The notes beneath the pieces were generated by a model. The model made no database searches, was not told the origin of the DNA, and saw only the letters and a program-made list of their open reading frames with translations. From contig JAQXBM010000027.1 in NCBI GenBank assembly GCA_029252405.1, forward strand, positions 1-64,000: a stretch of 64,000 bases of DNA. Direction: 5' to 3'. Both the position numbers and the translations under genes were made by a program. The stretch is from Crocinitomicaceae bacterium (GTDB lineage Bacteria; Bacteroidota; Bacteroidia; Flavobacteriales_D; Crocinitomicaceae). This document shows positions 19,946-27,958 of the stretch, in pieces (position 1 is the first letter of the stretch; every line of letters begins with the position of its first letter).

Positions 19946-20755
19946 ATGAAACCAGGAAGTAAAGGATGGAAAAAGTTTATGGCGAAGCTGTACGGAATTG
20001 GAGCAGCGATCGTTATTATGGGAGCATTATTTAAGATTATGCACTGGCCATTTGCAGGGCCGATGCTTGTAGTAGGTCTTAGTACTGAGGCAGTAATCTT
20101 CTTGTTCTCTGCATTCGAACCAATTCACGAAGATCCGAATTGGGAATTAGTATACCCAGAGTTGGCATTAGGTCACACAGATGACTTAGATCACAACAAT
20201 CTTCCAGCTGGTAGCAGCCGAGGAGGTAATGGAATTACTGACCAACTTGATAAAATGTTGGAAGAGGCGAAAATCGATGGTGAATTGCTGGAACGTCTTG
20301 GGGACGGAATGCGTCACTTAGGTGAAAACGCAGCACAATTGAAAGGTGTTACATCGGCAGCAGCAGCTACTGATTCGTATGTTGATAGCCTTCAAGCAGC
20401 ATCTGATAAAGTATCTTCATTGTCTGAAGCTTACGAGAAAGCGTCTGTTTCTATCTCAGGAATGACTTCTTCTCAAGCAGAAGGTGAATCATTTGGAGAG
20501 CAAATGCAAAAAGTTTCTAAGAACTTATCTGCATTGAACAATGTTTACGAATTGCAATTGAAAGGTTCTTCAGCTCATTTAGAAGCAACTGAGAAATTCC
20601 AAGGACAAGTAACTGAAATGATGCAGAATCTTTCTGACTCAGCTGAAGATACACGTCTTTACAAAGAAAACATGGCAGCGTTGTCTAAGAACTTGACTGA
20701 TTTGAATTCGGTTTACGGTAACATGTTGAAAGCGATGACAATTACCCGAGGATAA
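19946..20755 (+). CDS. gldL: Gliding motility protein GldL (T9SS motor stator)
   Basis: A 269-aa inner-membrane protein with two N-terminal helices (residues ~14-33 and 39-57). The first ends in ALFKIMHWPFAGP and the second carries the conserved membrane glutamate (VGLSTEAVIFLFSAFEP), used for proton flow in the GldLM motor. The long cytoplasmic part is helical and coiled-coil-like, with Ser/Ala-rich heptads. Five GldL copies surround two GldM in known structures. The gene lies 50 bases after gldK and 77 before gldM. Confidence 0.96.
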   Translation: MKPGSKGWKKFMAKLYGIGAAIVIMGALFKIMHWPFAGPMLVVGLSTEAVIFLFSAFEPIHEDPNWELVYPELALGHTDDLDHNNLPAGSSRGGNGITDQLDKMLEEAKIDGELLERLGDGMRHLGENAAQLKGVTSAAAATDSYVDSLQAASDKVSSLSEAYEKASVSISGMTSSQAEGESFGEQMQKVSKNLSALNNVYELQLKGSSAHLEATEKFQGQVTEMMQNLSDSAEDTRLYKENMAALSKNLTDLNSVYGNMLKAMTITRG

Positions 20756-20832
20756 TTTTTTTCTCGGATAAGTGTTACTTATCGTTTTTTTAGAATTAAC
20801 ATAGTTATTAACCCAATGAAAATTAATTAATC

Positions 20833-22596
20833 ATGGCAGGAGGAAAAGAAACCCCCAGACAGAAAATGATCGGTATGATGTACTTGGTACTCACCGCTCT
20901 ACTTGCCCTAAATGTTTCGAAATCGATTCTCGATGCATTCGTAGCGATTGAGGAAAACATGCAACAGGCCAACTTAACTGAGCTTGCTCGTGGAGACGAG
21001 AAAGAAGCAGCTTTGGTCGAGGTTAGCACGGACAAATCAAATCAAGTAGCAATGGCGAAAGCGCAGAAGCTTCTTGAAGCAGTTAAGCAGATTAACGATC
21101 TCGCTGCAGCAGAAATCAAGAGAATCGATGACTTGAAATTCGAGATTCTTGAAGCTACAGGTGAGGATATGAAGACAGTTGGTAAAGCAGAGTCTATCGT
21201 AACAATTGCTTACGACAAGAAAAGACCGTTAAAGCCAACAAGAATGAACCTTGAGTTCGTTTCAGGTAAAGATAAGTATGATGATCCAATGAGAATTATG
21301 ATTGGAACAGATACCGATATCAAAAAACCAAAAGGTAAAGGAATGGACCTGTTCAATGGTCTTAAAACTTACCGTGACAAAGTAGTAGAAGTGTTAGCTG
21401 GTTCTCAAGTAGCTACTGATACTTCAGGAAATGTTACAATTTTGAAGAAATTCAAATTTGATTCTCCGGACATCACAAAATACAAGGACCAAACGGAACT
21501 TGGAGTTTTGGTTCGTAAGGAAATCGACAAACAAGGTACTGTGAACGAAGATGATATCGACGATATCATTGAAATTTACAGAGGTTTGACAAAAATTGAA
21601 TACTCAGAAGTACACGGAGAAAAAGGTGTACACTGGATTGGAAAGACATTCGATCACTCACCATCGGTTGCCGCGATCGCATCGTTAACTTCTTTGCAAA
21701 AAGACGTTTTGGCTGCAAGAGCAAGAGCCGTAAACCGCATTAGAGCGCGTGTTGGTGGAGGAGAGTACTCTTTCAATAAAGTAATGGAGCTTGCATATGG
21801 TCCGGAAGTTGTAAATCAAAATGAAGAATTTACAGTGGAAGTATTAATGGCAGCGTTCGATACTGATAAACAACCAGAAGTTACATACAACGGTGAGAAA
21901 ATCTCTGATGTACGTGACGGTAAGGGATATGTTAAGTTGAAAGCAGGTTCGTCTAATATGACTCTTTCTGGAACAGTTGCTATTCGTAAGAAGAATGGTG
22001 ATTTGACAAAGAGAGATTGGTCGAAGGAAATTACTGTGATGAAACCATCTGGTTCTATCGAGCTTCCTGAAATGAACATGCTTTATAGAGGATATCCTAA
22101 TAAAGTGAATGCAACAGCATCTGGTTACCCAACAACAAACTTATCTGCTTCTGGTGCGTCTGTAAGCAAATCAGGAGAAGGATGGATTGTTAAACCTGCG
22201 GGACGTGGAAAAACGGCAACATTGTCGGTTTCTGGTAAAACTGCAGACGGTAAATCAGTTACTTTGAAATCGATGCAGTTCCGTTGTTCAAACTTGCCAG
22301 ATCCAGAATTGTACTGGGGAGCAGTTAAGAGCGGAGGTAAAGGTTCAAAAGCTGAAACGCGAATTTTCGCAAAGTATCCACCTGAAATTCCATTGAACGC
22401 TACTTTTAATATCGTACAATGGGAGGTTTCTTTCCCTGGAATTAAAGGGCGTCCACCATCGGGATCTGGTAACAATATCGGTTCTGCTAGTGGTCTTATG
22501 AGAGCTATTAAGCCTGGTGGACAAGTTAGTTTTATGTGTACAGTAGTTGGTCCAGACGGAGTGCGCCGTAAAAAAGCGGGAGCATTTAAAGTATAA
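20833..22596 (+). CDS. gldM: Gliding motility protein GldM (T9SS motor rotor)
   Basis: A 587-aa protein with a short cytoplasmic N-terminus (MAGGKETPRQKMIGMMYLVLTALLALNVS) whose single membrane helix inserts into the GldL ring. A long periplasmic part follows, with N-terminal helical bundle and successive Ig-like beta domains (for example NMLYRGYPNKVNATASG, the fourth-domain start). GldM couples proton-driven rotation to the GldKN ring at the outer membrane. It is somewhat longer than the ~510-530 aa usual in Flavobacterium; the extra length appears spread over the middle domains. gldN starts 19 bases later. Confidence 0.96.
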   Translation: MAGGKETPRQKMIGMMYLVLTALLALNVSKSILDAFVAIEENMQQANLTELARGDEKEAALVEVSTDKSNQVAMAKAQKLLEAVKQINDLAAAEIKRIDDLKFEILEATGEDMKTVGKAESIVTIAYDKKRPLKPTRMNLEFVSGKDKYDDPMRIMIGTDTDIKKPKGKGMDLFNGLKTYRDKVVEVLAGSQVATDTSGNVTILKKFKFDSPDITKYKDQTELGVLVRKEIDKQGTVNEDDIDDIIEIYRGLTKIEYSEVHGEKGVHWIGKTFDHSPSVAAIASLTSLQKDVLAARARAVNRIRARVGGGEYSFNKVMELAYGPEVVNQNEEFTVEVLMAAFDTDKQPEVTYNGEKISDVRDGKGYVKLKAGSSNMTLSGTVAIRKKNGDLTKRDWSKEITVMKPSGSIELPEMNMLYRGYPNKVNATASGYPTTNLSASGASVSKSGEGWIVKPAGRGKTATLSVSGKTADGKSVTLKSMQFRCSNLPDPELYWGAVKSGGKGSKAETRIFAKYPPEIPLNATFNIVQWEVSFPGIKGRPPSGSGNNIGSASGLMRAIKPGGQVSFMCTVVGPDGVRRKKAGAFKV

Positions 22597-22614
22597 CATT
22601 AAAAATTGAGGAGT

Positions 22615-23643
22615 ATGAAAAGTCTATTCATGAGTGCAGTTGGTGTCTTCCTATTCGTAGGAACGACGTTGGGACAAATTGAGGGAATCAATGGAGGACC
22701 AGTCAACGTGCCTACGGAAGGAATTATTGATGGGGTGTTCATTCAAGAACACATTCCAACTAAACGAATGATCCCTTACACGAACGTTCGAGAGGCAGAT
22801 GCCATCTGGAGCAGACGTGTGTGGCAGTACATAGACTTGCGTGAGAAAATCAATCAGCCGATGTATTACCCATTGGATGAAGTTACTCCATATGCATGGG
22901 TACGTAACGCATCTCGTTGGAGTCTTTGGACAATCATCAGACAACACGTGATGAATGCTGACTTGAGAGTTTTTCTACCATACAACCCTTTGAGTTTCGG
23001 AGCAGGTGCCATGGATGGAGATCAATTGAAATATCCAATGGATCCTCAAACTGGAATGAACTTCTTTACAGATTCAATATTCGCAGGAGATTTAGTTCTT
23101 TACGAATGTCTAGGTAAACTTGGACCTGAGAGCGATGTGCCACTTACAGATGAGTACGGTGATCCTTTGGAAAGAGTAATGGACGACGGATCTATTGAGT
23201 ACGTTTACCCACCTCGTGATACAGTTTGGTACAACTCAGCTGATATTGTTCAGTACAGAATCAAAGAAGATTGGTTCCTAGACAAGCAACGATCAGTTTT
23301 GGATCAAAGAATCATCGCGTTGGCTCCGGTTATTTATGAGATCGAAGAAGATGCAAACGGAAATAAGAACGTTCGAGGATTAACCGAATTGTTCTGGTTA
23401 TATTTCCCACACTGTCGCTTCGTATTCAATAACTACTTTGTTTACAACGAGCACAATGATGCACAATGGATGAGCTTCGATGACCTTTTCTGGAAACGTC
23501 GCTTTAGTTCAGTGATCTACAAAGAGAGCAATGTTCACGATCGTGAGATTGATAGCTACCGCTCTGGATTGGATGCATTGCATGAATCTGAAAACATCAA
23601 AAACGAAATTAGAAACATCGAACACGATATTTGGTCTTTCTAG
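22615..23643 (+). CDS. gldN: Gliding motility protein GldN (first copy)
   Basis: A 342-aa periplasmic/outer-membrane-ring protein. ATG 22615 is preceded by GAGGAG, a rare good Shine-Dalgarno, and starts the signal peptide MKSLFMSAVGVFLFVGTTLGQ; the TTG at 22606 is rejected. Family signatures include IWSRRVWQYIDLREKINQPM, NASRWSLWTIIRQHVMNAD, FWLYFPHCRFVFNNYF and MSFDDLFWKRRFSS. GldN partners GldK in the T9SS ring. A terminator follows, separating it from the second copy. Confidence 0.96.
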   Translation: MKSLFMSAVGVFLFVGTTLGQIEGINGGPVNVPTEGIIDGVFIQEHIPTKRMIPYTNVREADAIWSRRVWQYIDLREKINQPMYYPLDEVTPYAWVRNASRWSLWTIIRQHVMNADLRVFLPYNPLSFGAGAMDGDQLKYPMDPQTGMNFFTDSIFAGDLVLYECLGKLGPESDVPLTDEYGDPLERVMDDGSIEYVYPPRDTVWYNSADIVQYRIKEDWFLDKQRSVLDQRIIALAPVIYEIEEDANGNKNVRGLTELFWLYFPHCRFVFNNYFVYNEHNDAQWMSFDDLFWKRRFSSVIYKESNVHDREIDSYRSGLDALHESENIKNEIRNIEHDIWSF

Positions 23644-23660
23644 TCTCTACATAATTACTG

Positions 23661-23697
23661 AATCCCCCGACTTAATTGTTGGGGGATTTCTTGTTTT
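23661..23697 (+). terminator. Terminator after first gldN
   Basis: AATCCCCCGAC (23661-23671) pairs with GTTGGGGGATT (23678-23688), one G-U pair, followed by TCTTGTTTT. It suggests the second gldN copy is transcribed separately or at a lower level. Confidence 0.75.
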
Positions 23698-23785
23698 AAG
23701 GGGTTTGAGTTCTCTCACGCTCAACTCTCGGAGGTAACTTTTTTCACGTCACGGGTTATGTAGTAAACAACATAAACCTAGAACG

Positions 23786-24778
23786 ATGAAATACTTTCTC
23801 TCCATTTTCTTGATTCTACCATTCATTAGTGCTGCTCAAGGACCTATCCCTGAGCTAAATGGCATTCCTAATGGTACTTGGATGAATACCCACATCCCAA
23901 CGAAGCGATTAATTCAATACCCACCTGTTGCAGAACGCGATGTCCTTTGGAGCAAACGGGTTTGGCGCGCTATAGATATGCGCGAAAGAATCAATCAGCC
24001 GATGTACTATCCTTTGGATGAAGTGACCGAGGTTGAATGGATCACAAATGCTTCTCGTTGGAGTTTATGGACAATTATTCGAAAGCACGTAATGAACGGC
24101 GATTTACGCGTTTTCTCACCGTATAACCCGGCGAGTTATGGACTTGGCGCTTGGGATGGCGATCAATTGAAGTACCCAATAGATCCGCCGATCGGACAAA
24201 ATTATTACACGGACGCTAATTTCCGATCAGACTTGTTATACTATTTGGGGCGTTTGGCACCTCAGAGTGATATTCCTTTGGTTGGAGATGATGGAGAGGC
24301 GCTTGTGGAAATTGGCGCAAACGGTGTAATGTCGCAGGTATACGCAGACCCTGATACACTTTGGTACCAATCGGAAGATATTGTGGAGTACCGTTTAAAG
24401 GAAGATTGGTTCTTCGATAAACAGCGCGGAGAAATGGATGTGCGTATCATTGCAATCGCTCCAGTAATTTATGAAACAGAAATGGGAGTCGATGGTGAAA
24501 TACAAATCACAGGGAAGAAGGAACTCTTCTGGCTCTATTTTCCGCACTGCAGGTATGTTTTCAATAACTACTTCACGTACAACGATAGAAATGACTCACA
24601 ATGGATGAGCTTCGATGATCTATTCTGGAAACGACGGTTTAGCAGTTACATTTATAAGGAAAGCAGCGTTTCAGACAGACCAATTGATTCCTACGCTCAC
24701 GGAGTTGACGCTTTGTACGAATCAGAGCGAATCATAAACGAAATGAGAAATTTTGAGCACGATCTATGGTCCTATTAG
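23786..24778 (+). CDS. Second GldN paralogue (GldO-like)
   Basis: A 330-aa paralogue of the preceding GldN, with a signal peptide (MKYFLSIFLILPFISAAQ). Both proteins share long blocks such as REDRINQPMYYPLDEV-type, NASRWSLWTIIRKHVMN, GDQLKYPIDP and FWLYFPHCRYVFNNYFTYN, and end in E(M/I)RN.EHD.WS. Flavobacterium johnsoniae also has tandem gldN and gldO, with partly redundant function. The 142-base gap holds a terminator and TAGTAAACAACATAAACC before the ATG, so it may have its own promoter. Confidence 0.9.
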   Translation: MKYFLSIFLILPFISAAQGPIPELNGIPNGTWMNTHIPTKRLIQYPPVAERDVLWSKRVWRAIDMRERINQPMYYPLDEVTEVEWITNASRWSLWTIIRKHVMNGDLRVFSPYNPASYGLGAWDGDQLKYPIDPPIGQNYYTDANFRSDLLYYLGRLAPQSDIPLVGDDGEALVEIGANGVMSQVYADPDTLWYQSEDIVEYRLKEDWFFDKQRGEMDVRIIAIAPVIYETEMGVDGEIQITGKKELFWLYFPHCRYVFNNYFTYNDRNDSQWMSFDDLFWKRRFSSYIYKESSVSDRPIDSYAHGVDALYESERIINEMRNFEHDLWSY

Positions 24779-24796
24779 AAACTGAGTAAAATAAAA

Positions 24797-24870
24797 CGGG
24801 CTTCGAGTGCCTCAGCCCTCCCAAGAAATCCAATAAGGAAATCACTGAGGGCTGAGGCACTCGAAGCCCG
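24797..24870. repeat. Long perfect inverted repeat (REP-like) between convergent genes
   Basis: Two 24-bp arms are perfectly complementary: 24797-24820 (CGGGCTTCGAGTGCCTCAGC...) and 24847-24870, around a 26-base spacer. Position between convergent genes allows it to terminate both. The arm shares CTCAGCCCTCCCAAG with the repeats inside the coding sequence at 9308-9346, so it belongs to a dispersed family. Confidence 0.85.
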
Positions 24871-24911
24871 ACTTAATTCTTAATTGAATAATTCTGCATT
24901 CTTAATTTGAA

Positions 24912-25937
24912 TCACTTATTCAAATCCCAAGAGTACTCCTGGTAAGTGATTTTCTGCTTATCAAGTTGCTCAGTTCTATATTTGTTAATGAAATCAAAGA
25001 CTGTTTTTCCACCTTTCGTGAAATCTTCACCGTACCAATCGAAGATTTTAGAGATCTGAACCTCTTTATCACCAAAGGTATTCTTCGATTTGTCATTCAA
25101 GAAGCGTTTGGTCTGAGCCGTCATCTTTCCGTAAACCGTTCCTGGCGTGTAGGCTTTGTTCAATAGAACCGGACATGACTTACTCGCACAGTTTAAAGCG
25201 AAGTGAATTCTAGGCTCATTAAATCGCTTACGAATAATTTCGTTTTCAATCTGATTCAAAGAGTACGTCGAACCATTCAACTTAATGAATTTCTTGTGCC
25301 AAGGCTTTGCTGTGATTTTGGTGATTGAAGTCGTTGGGTAGTTGTCAACGATCAATTTAATCGTGTAAAGATTGTATGCATTGATCCAAAACGTCAGTTT
25401 TTGCGCCGAACTCCAGTCCGAACCTGGGAAGTTCGATTCAAACTCTTTGATGATATCATCCAATTTCGACTTGTTCGATTTGATTCCTGAGTAATTCACA
25501 TTTCCCGCATATGAAACATAAGTTGAGAGCAGTGAGTTCAACTTTTCGTAAGCGTGAAAGTCGTAAGTATCTTCTTCCTCAATGGGATCAGTTGTGCCCG
25601 CTTCTGTGGAATTACCTCCGTCAGTAAGCTTCGTTTCTTCCAATAATTCACCCTTTTCCACGATTTCGCGAATCTCTTCGGCAGTCGCTTCAACGGTTGT
25701 TTTCACTTGTGTTCCATCCTCCTTAGTTTCGATTTTGGTCACCATTTGATTTCCTTCTTCGTCCGTTGTGATCACCGTTTCGATGTTCTTGTCCGTTTCA
25801 GAATCAACGGTTTCTTTGAGCTCTTCAGCTATTTTGTCAACTTCATTTTTAACGGATGCTTCAGGGTCAGCGTCTCCGCAAGAAGTGATTGCAAGAGCTG
25901 CCAGTAAAAGGATTGAGAAAAGATATAATTTGTTCAT
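24912..25937 (-). CDS. DUF547 lipoprotein
   Basis: A 341-aa lipoprotein: signal with lipobox (LLLAALAITSC, Cys20). Residues ~25-125 are a Glu/Thr-rich linker (for example KVKNEVDKIAEELKETVDSE-like heptads). The C-terminal ~210 residues are a DUF547 domain, with KLTFWINAYNLYTIKLIVDNYP, the short NEPRIHFALNCASKSCPVL motif and a near-terminal WYGEDF. DUF547 contains conserved Cys/His reminiscent of papain-like folds, but no activity is established. The acidic linker probably spaces the domain from the outer membrane. It is monocistronic, bounded by the inverted repeat. Confidence 0.85.
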   Translation of the reverse strand: MNKLYLFSILLLAALAITSCGDADPEASVKNEVDKIAEELKETVDSETDKNIETVITTDEEGNQMVTKIETKEDGTQVKTTVEATAEEIREIVEKGELLEETKLTDGGNSTEAGTTDPIEEEDTYDFHAYEKLNSLLSTYVSYAGNVNYSGIKSNKSKLDDIIKEFESNFPGSDWSSAQKLTFWINAYNLYTIKLIVDNYPTTSITKITAKPWHKKFIKLNGSTYSLNQIENEIIRKRFNEPRIHFALNCASKSCPVLLNKAYTPGTVYGKMTAQTKRFLNDKSKNTFGDKEVQISKIFDWYGEDFTKGGKTVFDFINKYRTEQLDKQKITYQEYSWDLNK

Positions 25938-26011
25938 AGTCAGTAGGACGGTTAAAGAATTTAAAACTTACGCAAACCTAGATGATATTCTAGTGCTCGC
26001 TCTTGCTAAAG

Positions 26012-26566
26012 TTAATTCAATGATTTGTAATTCGCAATCCAATCTGGATCGGTTACGTCTTTTAGTAGCATCCAGAAGCTAGTATCAAGGAAGAAATCCC
26101 CATCGATGTGCTTGATTCCGTAACGATTTCCCAGATATTTTTCCTGCAGTAGCGAGGGCTTATGGTACTTATTGCTCCAGCCAACATCGTTCCTGTTTCG
26201 AAACGGGTACACGGAATAACGAATCTTCCAAAGTGAATCAAAAGGAACACACGACGGAATATCTTTGAGCGTGATACTATCCTTGATAACATTACAGCTC
26301 AAGCCATTCTCATCAAAAAGGTTCTCCCGCTTGGGATTGTAGATGCTGGGCCAATGCCCTGAAACGATTTTAATGAAAGTCTCCCGATCGCAAACACGCT
26401 TGTGAGTGAGGTTGCGTCCCGTGTTAATGTAGCACACGTAAGTCGTCAACATCGAATTCGCTCCAATCGAAACCCGAACCCCAAAAACTGGTCGAGGTTG
26501 ATTCGTAGAAGGAATAATAGAGACCGAAATCCCCCAAATGACAAGTGCTACAAAGCGCCAACGCAT
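26012..26566 (-). CDS. Unknown secreted or membrane-anchored protein
   Basis: A 184-aa protein of no family I recognise. The N-terminus (RFVALVIWGISVSIIP) is one hydrophobic segment that could be a signal peptide or anchor. The rest is Cys-poor and aromatic-rich (SLWKIRYSVYPFRN, GWSNKYHKPSLLQEKYLG, SFWMLLKDVTDPDWIANYK). Its start codon is followed upstream by 400 bases of non-coding repeat sequence; the DUF547 gene lies 74 bases downstream. The codon use looks like the neighbours. Confidence 0.55.
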   Translation of the reverse strand: MRWRFVALVIWGISVSIIPSTNQPRPVFGVRVSIGANSMLTTYVCYINTGRNLTHKRVCDRETFIKIVSGHWPSIYNPKRENLFDENGLSCNVIKDSITLKDIPSCVPFDSLWKIRYSVYPFRNRNDVGWSNKYHKPSLLQEKYLGNRYGIKHIDGDFFLDTSFWMLLKDVTDPDWIANYKSLN

Positions 26567-26589
26567 GTTCTAAATTAATGAAAATCATT

Positions 26590-26970
26590 CATATGGATCA
26601 AAAATGAGACCACAGTGAGCTTCTTGGGCGTTCGAGCGGGCTAACGTTTCAAGTCCAAACATCCTCCGGAGTGTATGGAGCTTTCCACTCATATCCCTAA
26701 CGCTTCCGATTTTCTCGTTCGGCGTTGCGGTCTTCGGAAACGGTGTTTCCTATTCTAACGTATACAAAAGTATATCAGTCAAAAGGACAAAAGAGGATGA
26801 CTAGTCAGGAGTGCGAGTTGTAGAGTGAGTGTGAGGGAAAGTGTGAGAGCGAGGGGTAATCGAAGTTTCAGAGCTGTAACCTACGATGAGCATCAGTCCA
26901 ACAAGCGCGAGCCGCATCTAAAAATCCAAGAGCGCAGCGAGTCTAATAAGCGCCAGCGGAGTCCAACCAG
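26590..26970. repeat. Non-coding repeat-rich stretch
   Basis: No supported gene. From about 26615 to 26720 the sequence (GGGCGTTCGAGCGGGCTAAC and CTTTCCACTCATATCCCTAA) resembles a dispersed non-coding repeat that I recall from many Bacteroidetes intergenic regions. From about 26890 to 26965 there are three degenerate copies of an approximately 24-base unit: AACAAGCGCGAGCCGCATCT, AAGAGCGCAGCGAGTCT and AAGCGCCAGCGGAGTCC. A purine-rich GAGTG/GTGAGAG run lies between them. Confidence 0.6.
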
Positions 26971-27537
26971 CTAAAATCGAAAAATCTTATTCGGAGTAAT
27001 ACAAGCGTTCAACTTGATATCATGAAACTCAATCCCATCAATCTTATCAACCAACTCATCGAAATGATTCAAGCCAATAAATGTACAGCGCGGTGAGCAC
27101 TTCTTTAAAAAACGATCGTAGAATCCCTTTCCATATCCCACACGATTGCCCTGCTTATCAACAGCAAGCAAAGGAACAAATACATAATCGAAATGTTCCG
27201 CAGCGACAACTCTACCTTTCTTCGGTTCAGGGATACCGTACTCAGAAACCTCTAGCTGCTCTTCATTCTCGAAAATCACCTGCTTCATTTCATTTGTCTT
27301 GAAATTGGCTTTTGGAATCGCTACTTGGGCACCAAAGGACTTGGCCTTCTCCCAAATCTTATATGTGTTGATTTCCTTGTTGCGCTCAATCGGGAGAAAA
27401 ATACTGATCTTTTTGCCTTCTAATTGGTACTTACTGAATACCATGTGACAAACAGCCTCGGAAATTTCTTCGAGCTGGCGCGGCGATAACGCTTTACGCT
27501 TCGCAATATAGGCTTCACGGACTTCTTGTTTTGTCAT
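26971..27537 (-). CDS. 5-formyltetrahydrofolate cyclo-ligase
   Basis: A 188-aa enzyme converting 5-formyl-THF to 5,10-methenyl-THF with ATP. The real start is ATG 27537 (MTKQEVREAYIAKRKALS), two bases after the ybaB stop; the frame runs back to 27633 only inside ybaB. Key family motifs are KISIFLPIERNKEINTY, YGIPEPKKGR, FVPLLAVDKQGNRVGYGKGFYDRFL (Mg/ATP site) and the C-terminal HDIKLNACITP. It is coupled to ybaB in a two-gene minus-strand operon. Confidence 0.93.
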   Translation of the reverse strand: MTKQEVREAYIAKRKALSPRQLEEISEAVCHMVFSKYQLEGKKISIFLPIERNKEINTYKIWEKAKSFGAQVAIPKANFKTNEMKQVIFENEEQLEVSEYGIPEPKKGRVVAAEHFDYVFVPLLAVDKQGNRVGYGKGFYDRFLKKCSPRCTFIGLNHFDELVDKIDGIEFHDIKLNACITPNKIFRF

Positions 27538-27539
27538 AA

Positions 27540-27839
27540 TTACATGCCAGAAAATAACGACTGAGCCGAAGACATTACTTCCTGCTCGTTTAATTCGTTG
27601 ACTTTGTCTAATGCACGATTGAAGGCGACGCAAATTAAATCTTCCAAATCTTCGTTTTCAAACTGACTTACATCAGCGTTGATTTTAACAGATTTCAGCT
27701 CTCGGTTACCATTCATCGAGACGCGAACCAAACCATTACCTGCTTCCTCGGAAATTTCCAATTCGGCCAAGCGTGTTTTACTATCCTCAGATTGACGCTT
27801 GAGGTCCTGCAGTTTGTTGATTAAATCGTTATTCAGCAT
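27540..27839 (-). CDS. YbaB/EbfC family nucleoid-associated protein
   Basis: A 99-aa DNA-binding protein. It shows the YbaB pattern: N-terminal coiled coil (LINKLQDLKRQSEDSKTRLAEL), central beta hairpin (GNGLVRVSMNGNRELKSVKINAD), and a C-terminal helix that ends in AFNRALDKVNELNEQEVM. Family members bind DNA as dimers shaped like tweezers. In many genomes ybaB neighbours recR or dnaX; here it is followed by the folate cyclo-ligase. Confidence 0.9.
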   Translation of the reverse strand: MLNNDLINKLQDLKRQSEDSKTRLAELEISEEAGNGLVRVSMNGNRELKSVKINADVSQFENEDLEDLICVAFNRALDKVNELNEQEVMSSAQSLFSGM

Positions 27840-27879
27840 GCCTTTTGTTTATTGAAGTTAAATATAGTAAATTCGGAGG

Positions 27880-27921
27880 ATAGAGGGTAGAACCTCTATT
27901 TATTTTGTATGTTTACATACA
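27880..27921. promoter_or_regulatory. Hairpin and 16-bp palindrome in the ybaB/cytochrome divergent region
   Basis: ATAGAGG (27880-27886) pairs with CCTCTAT (27893-27899). Directly after it is the palindrome TGTATGT-TT-ACATACA (27906-27921), 37 bases before the cytochrome start, an operator-like site. Overlapping it is a TATTTTG box that could belong to a promoter of the plus-strand genes. Confidence 0.45.
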
Positions 27922-27958
27922 GCAACCTAGATCATAATTTTCAACAACTGATAGTATT

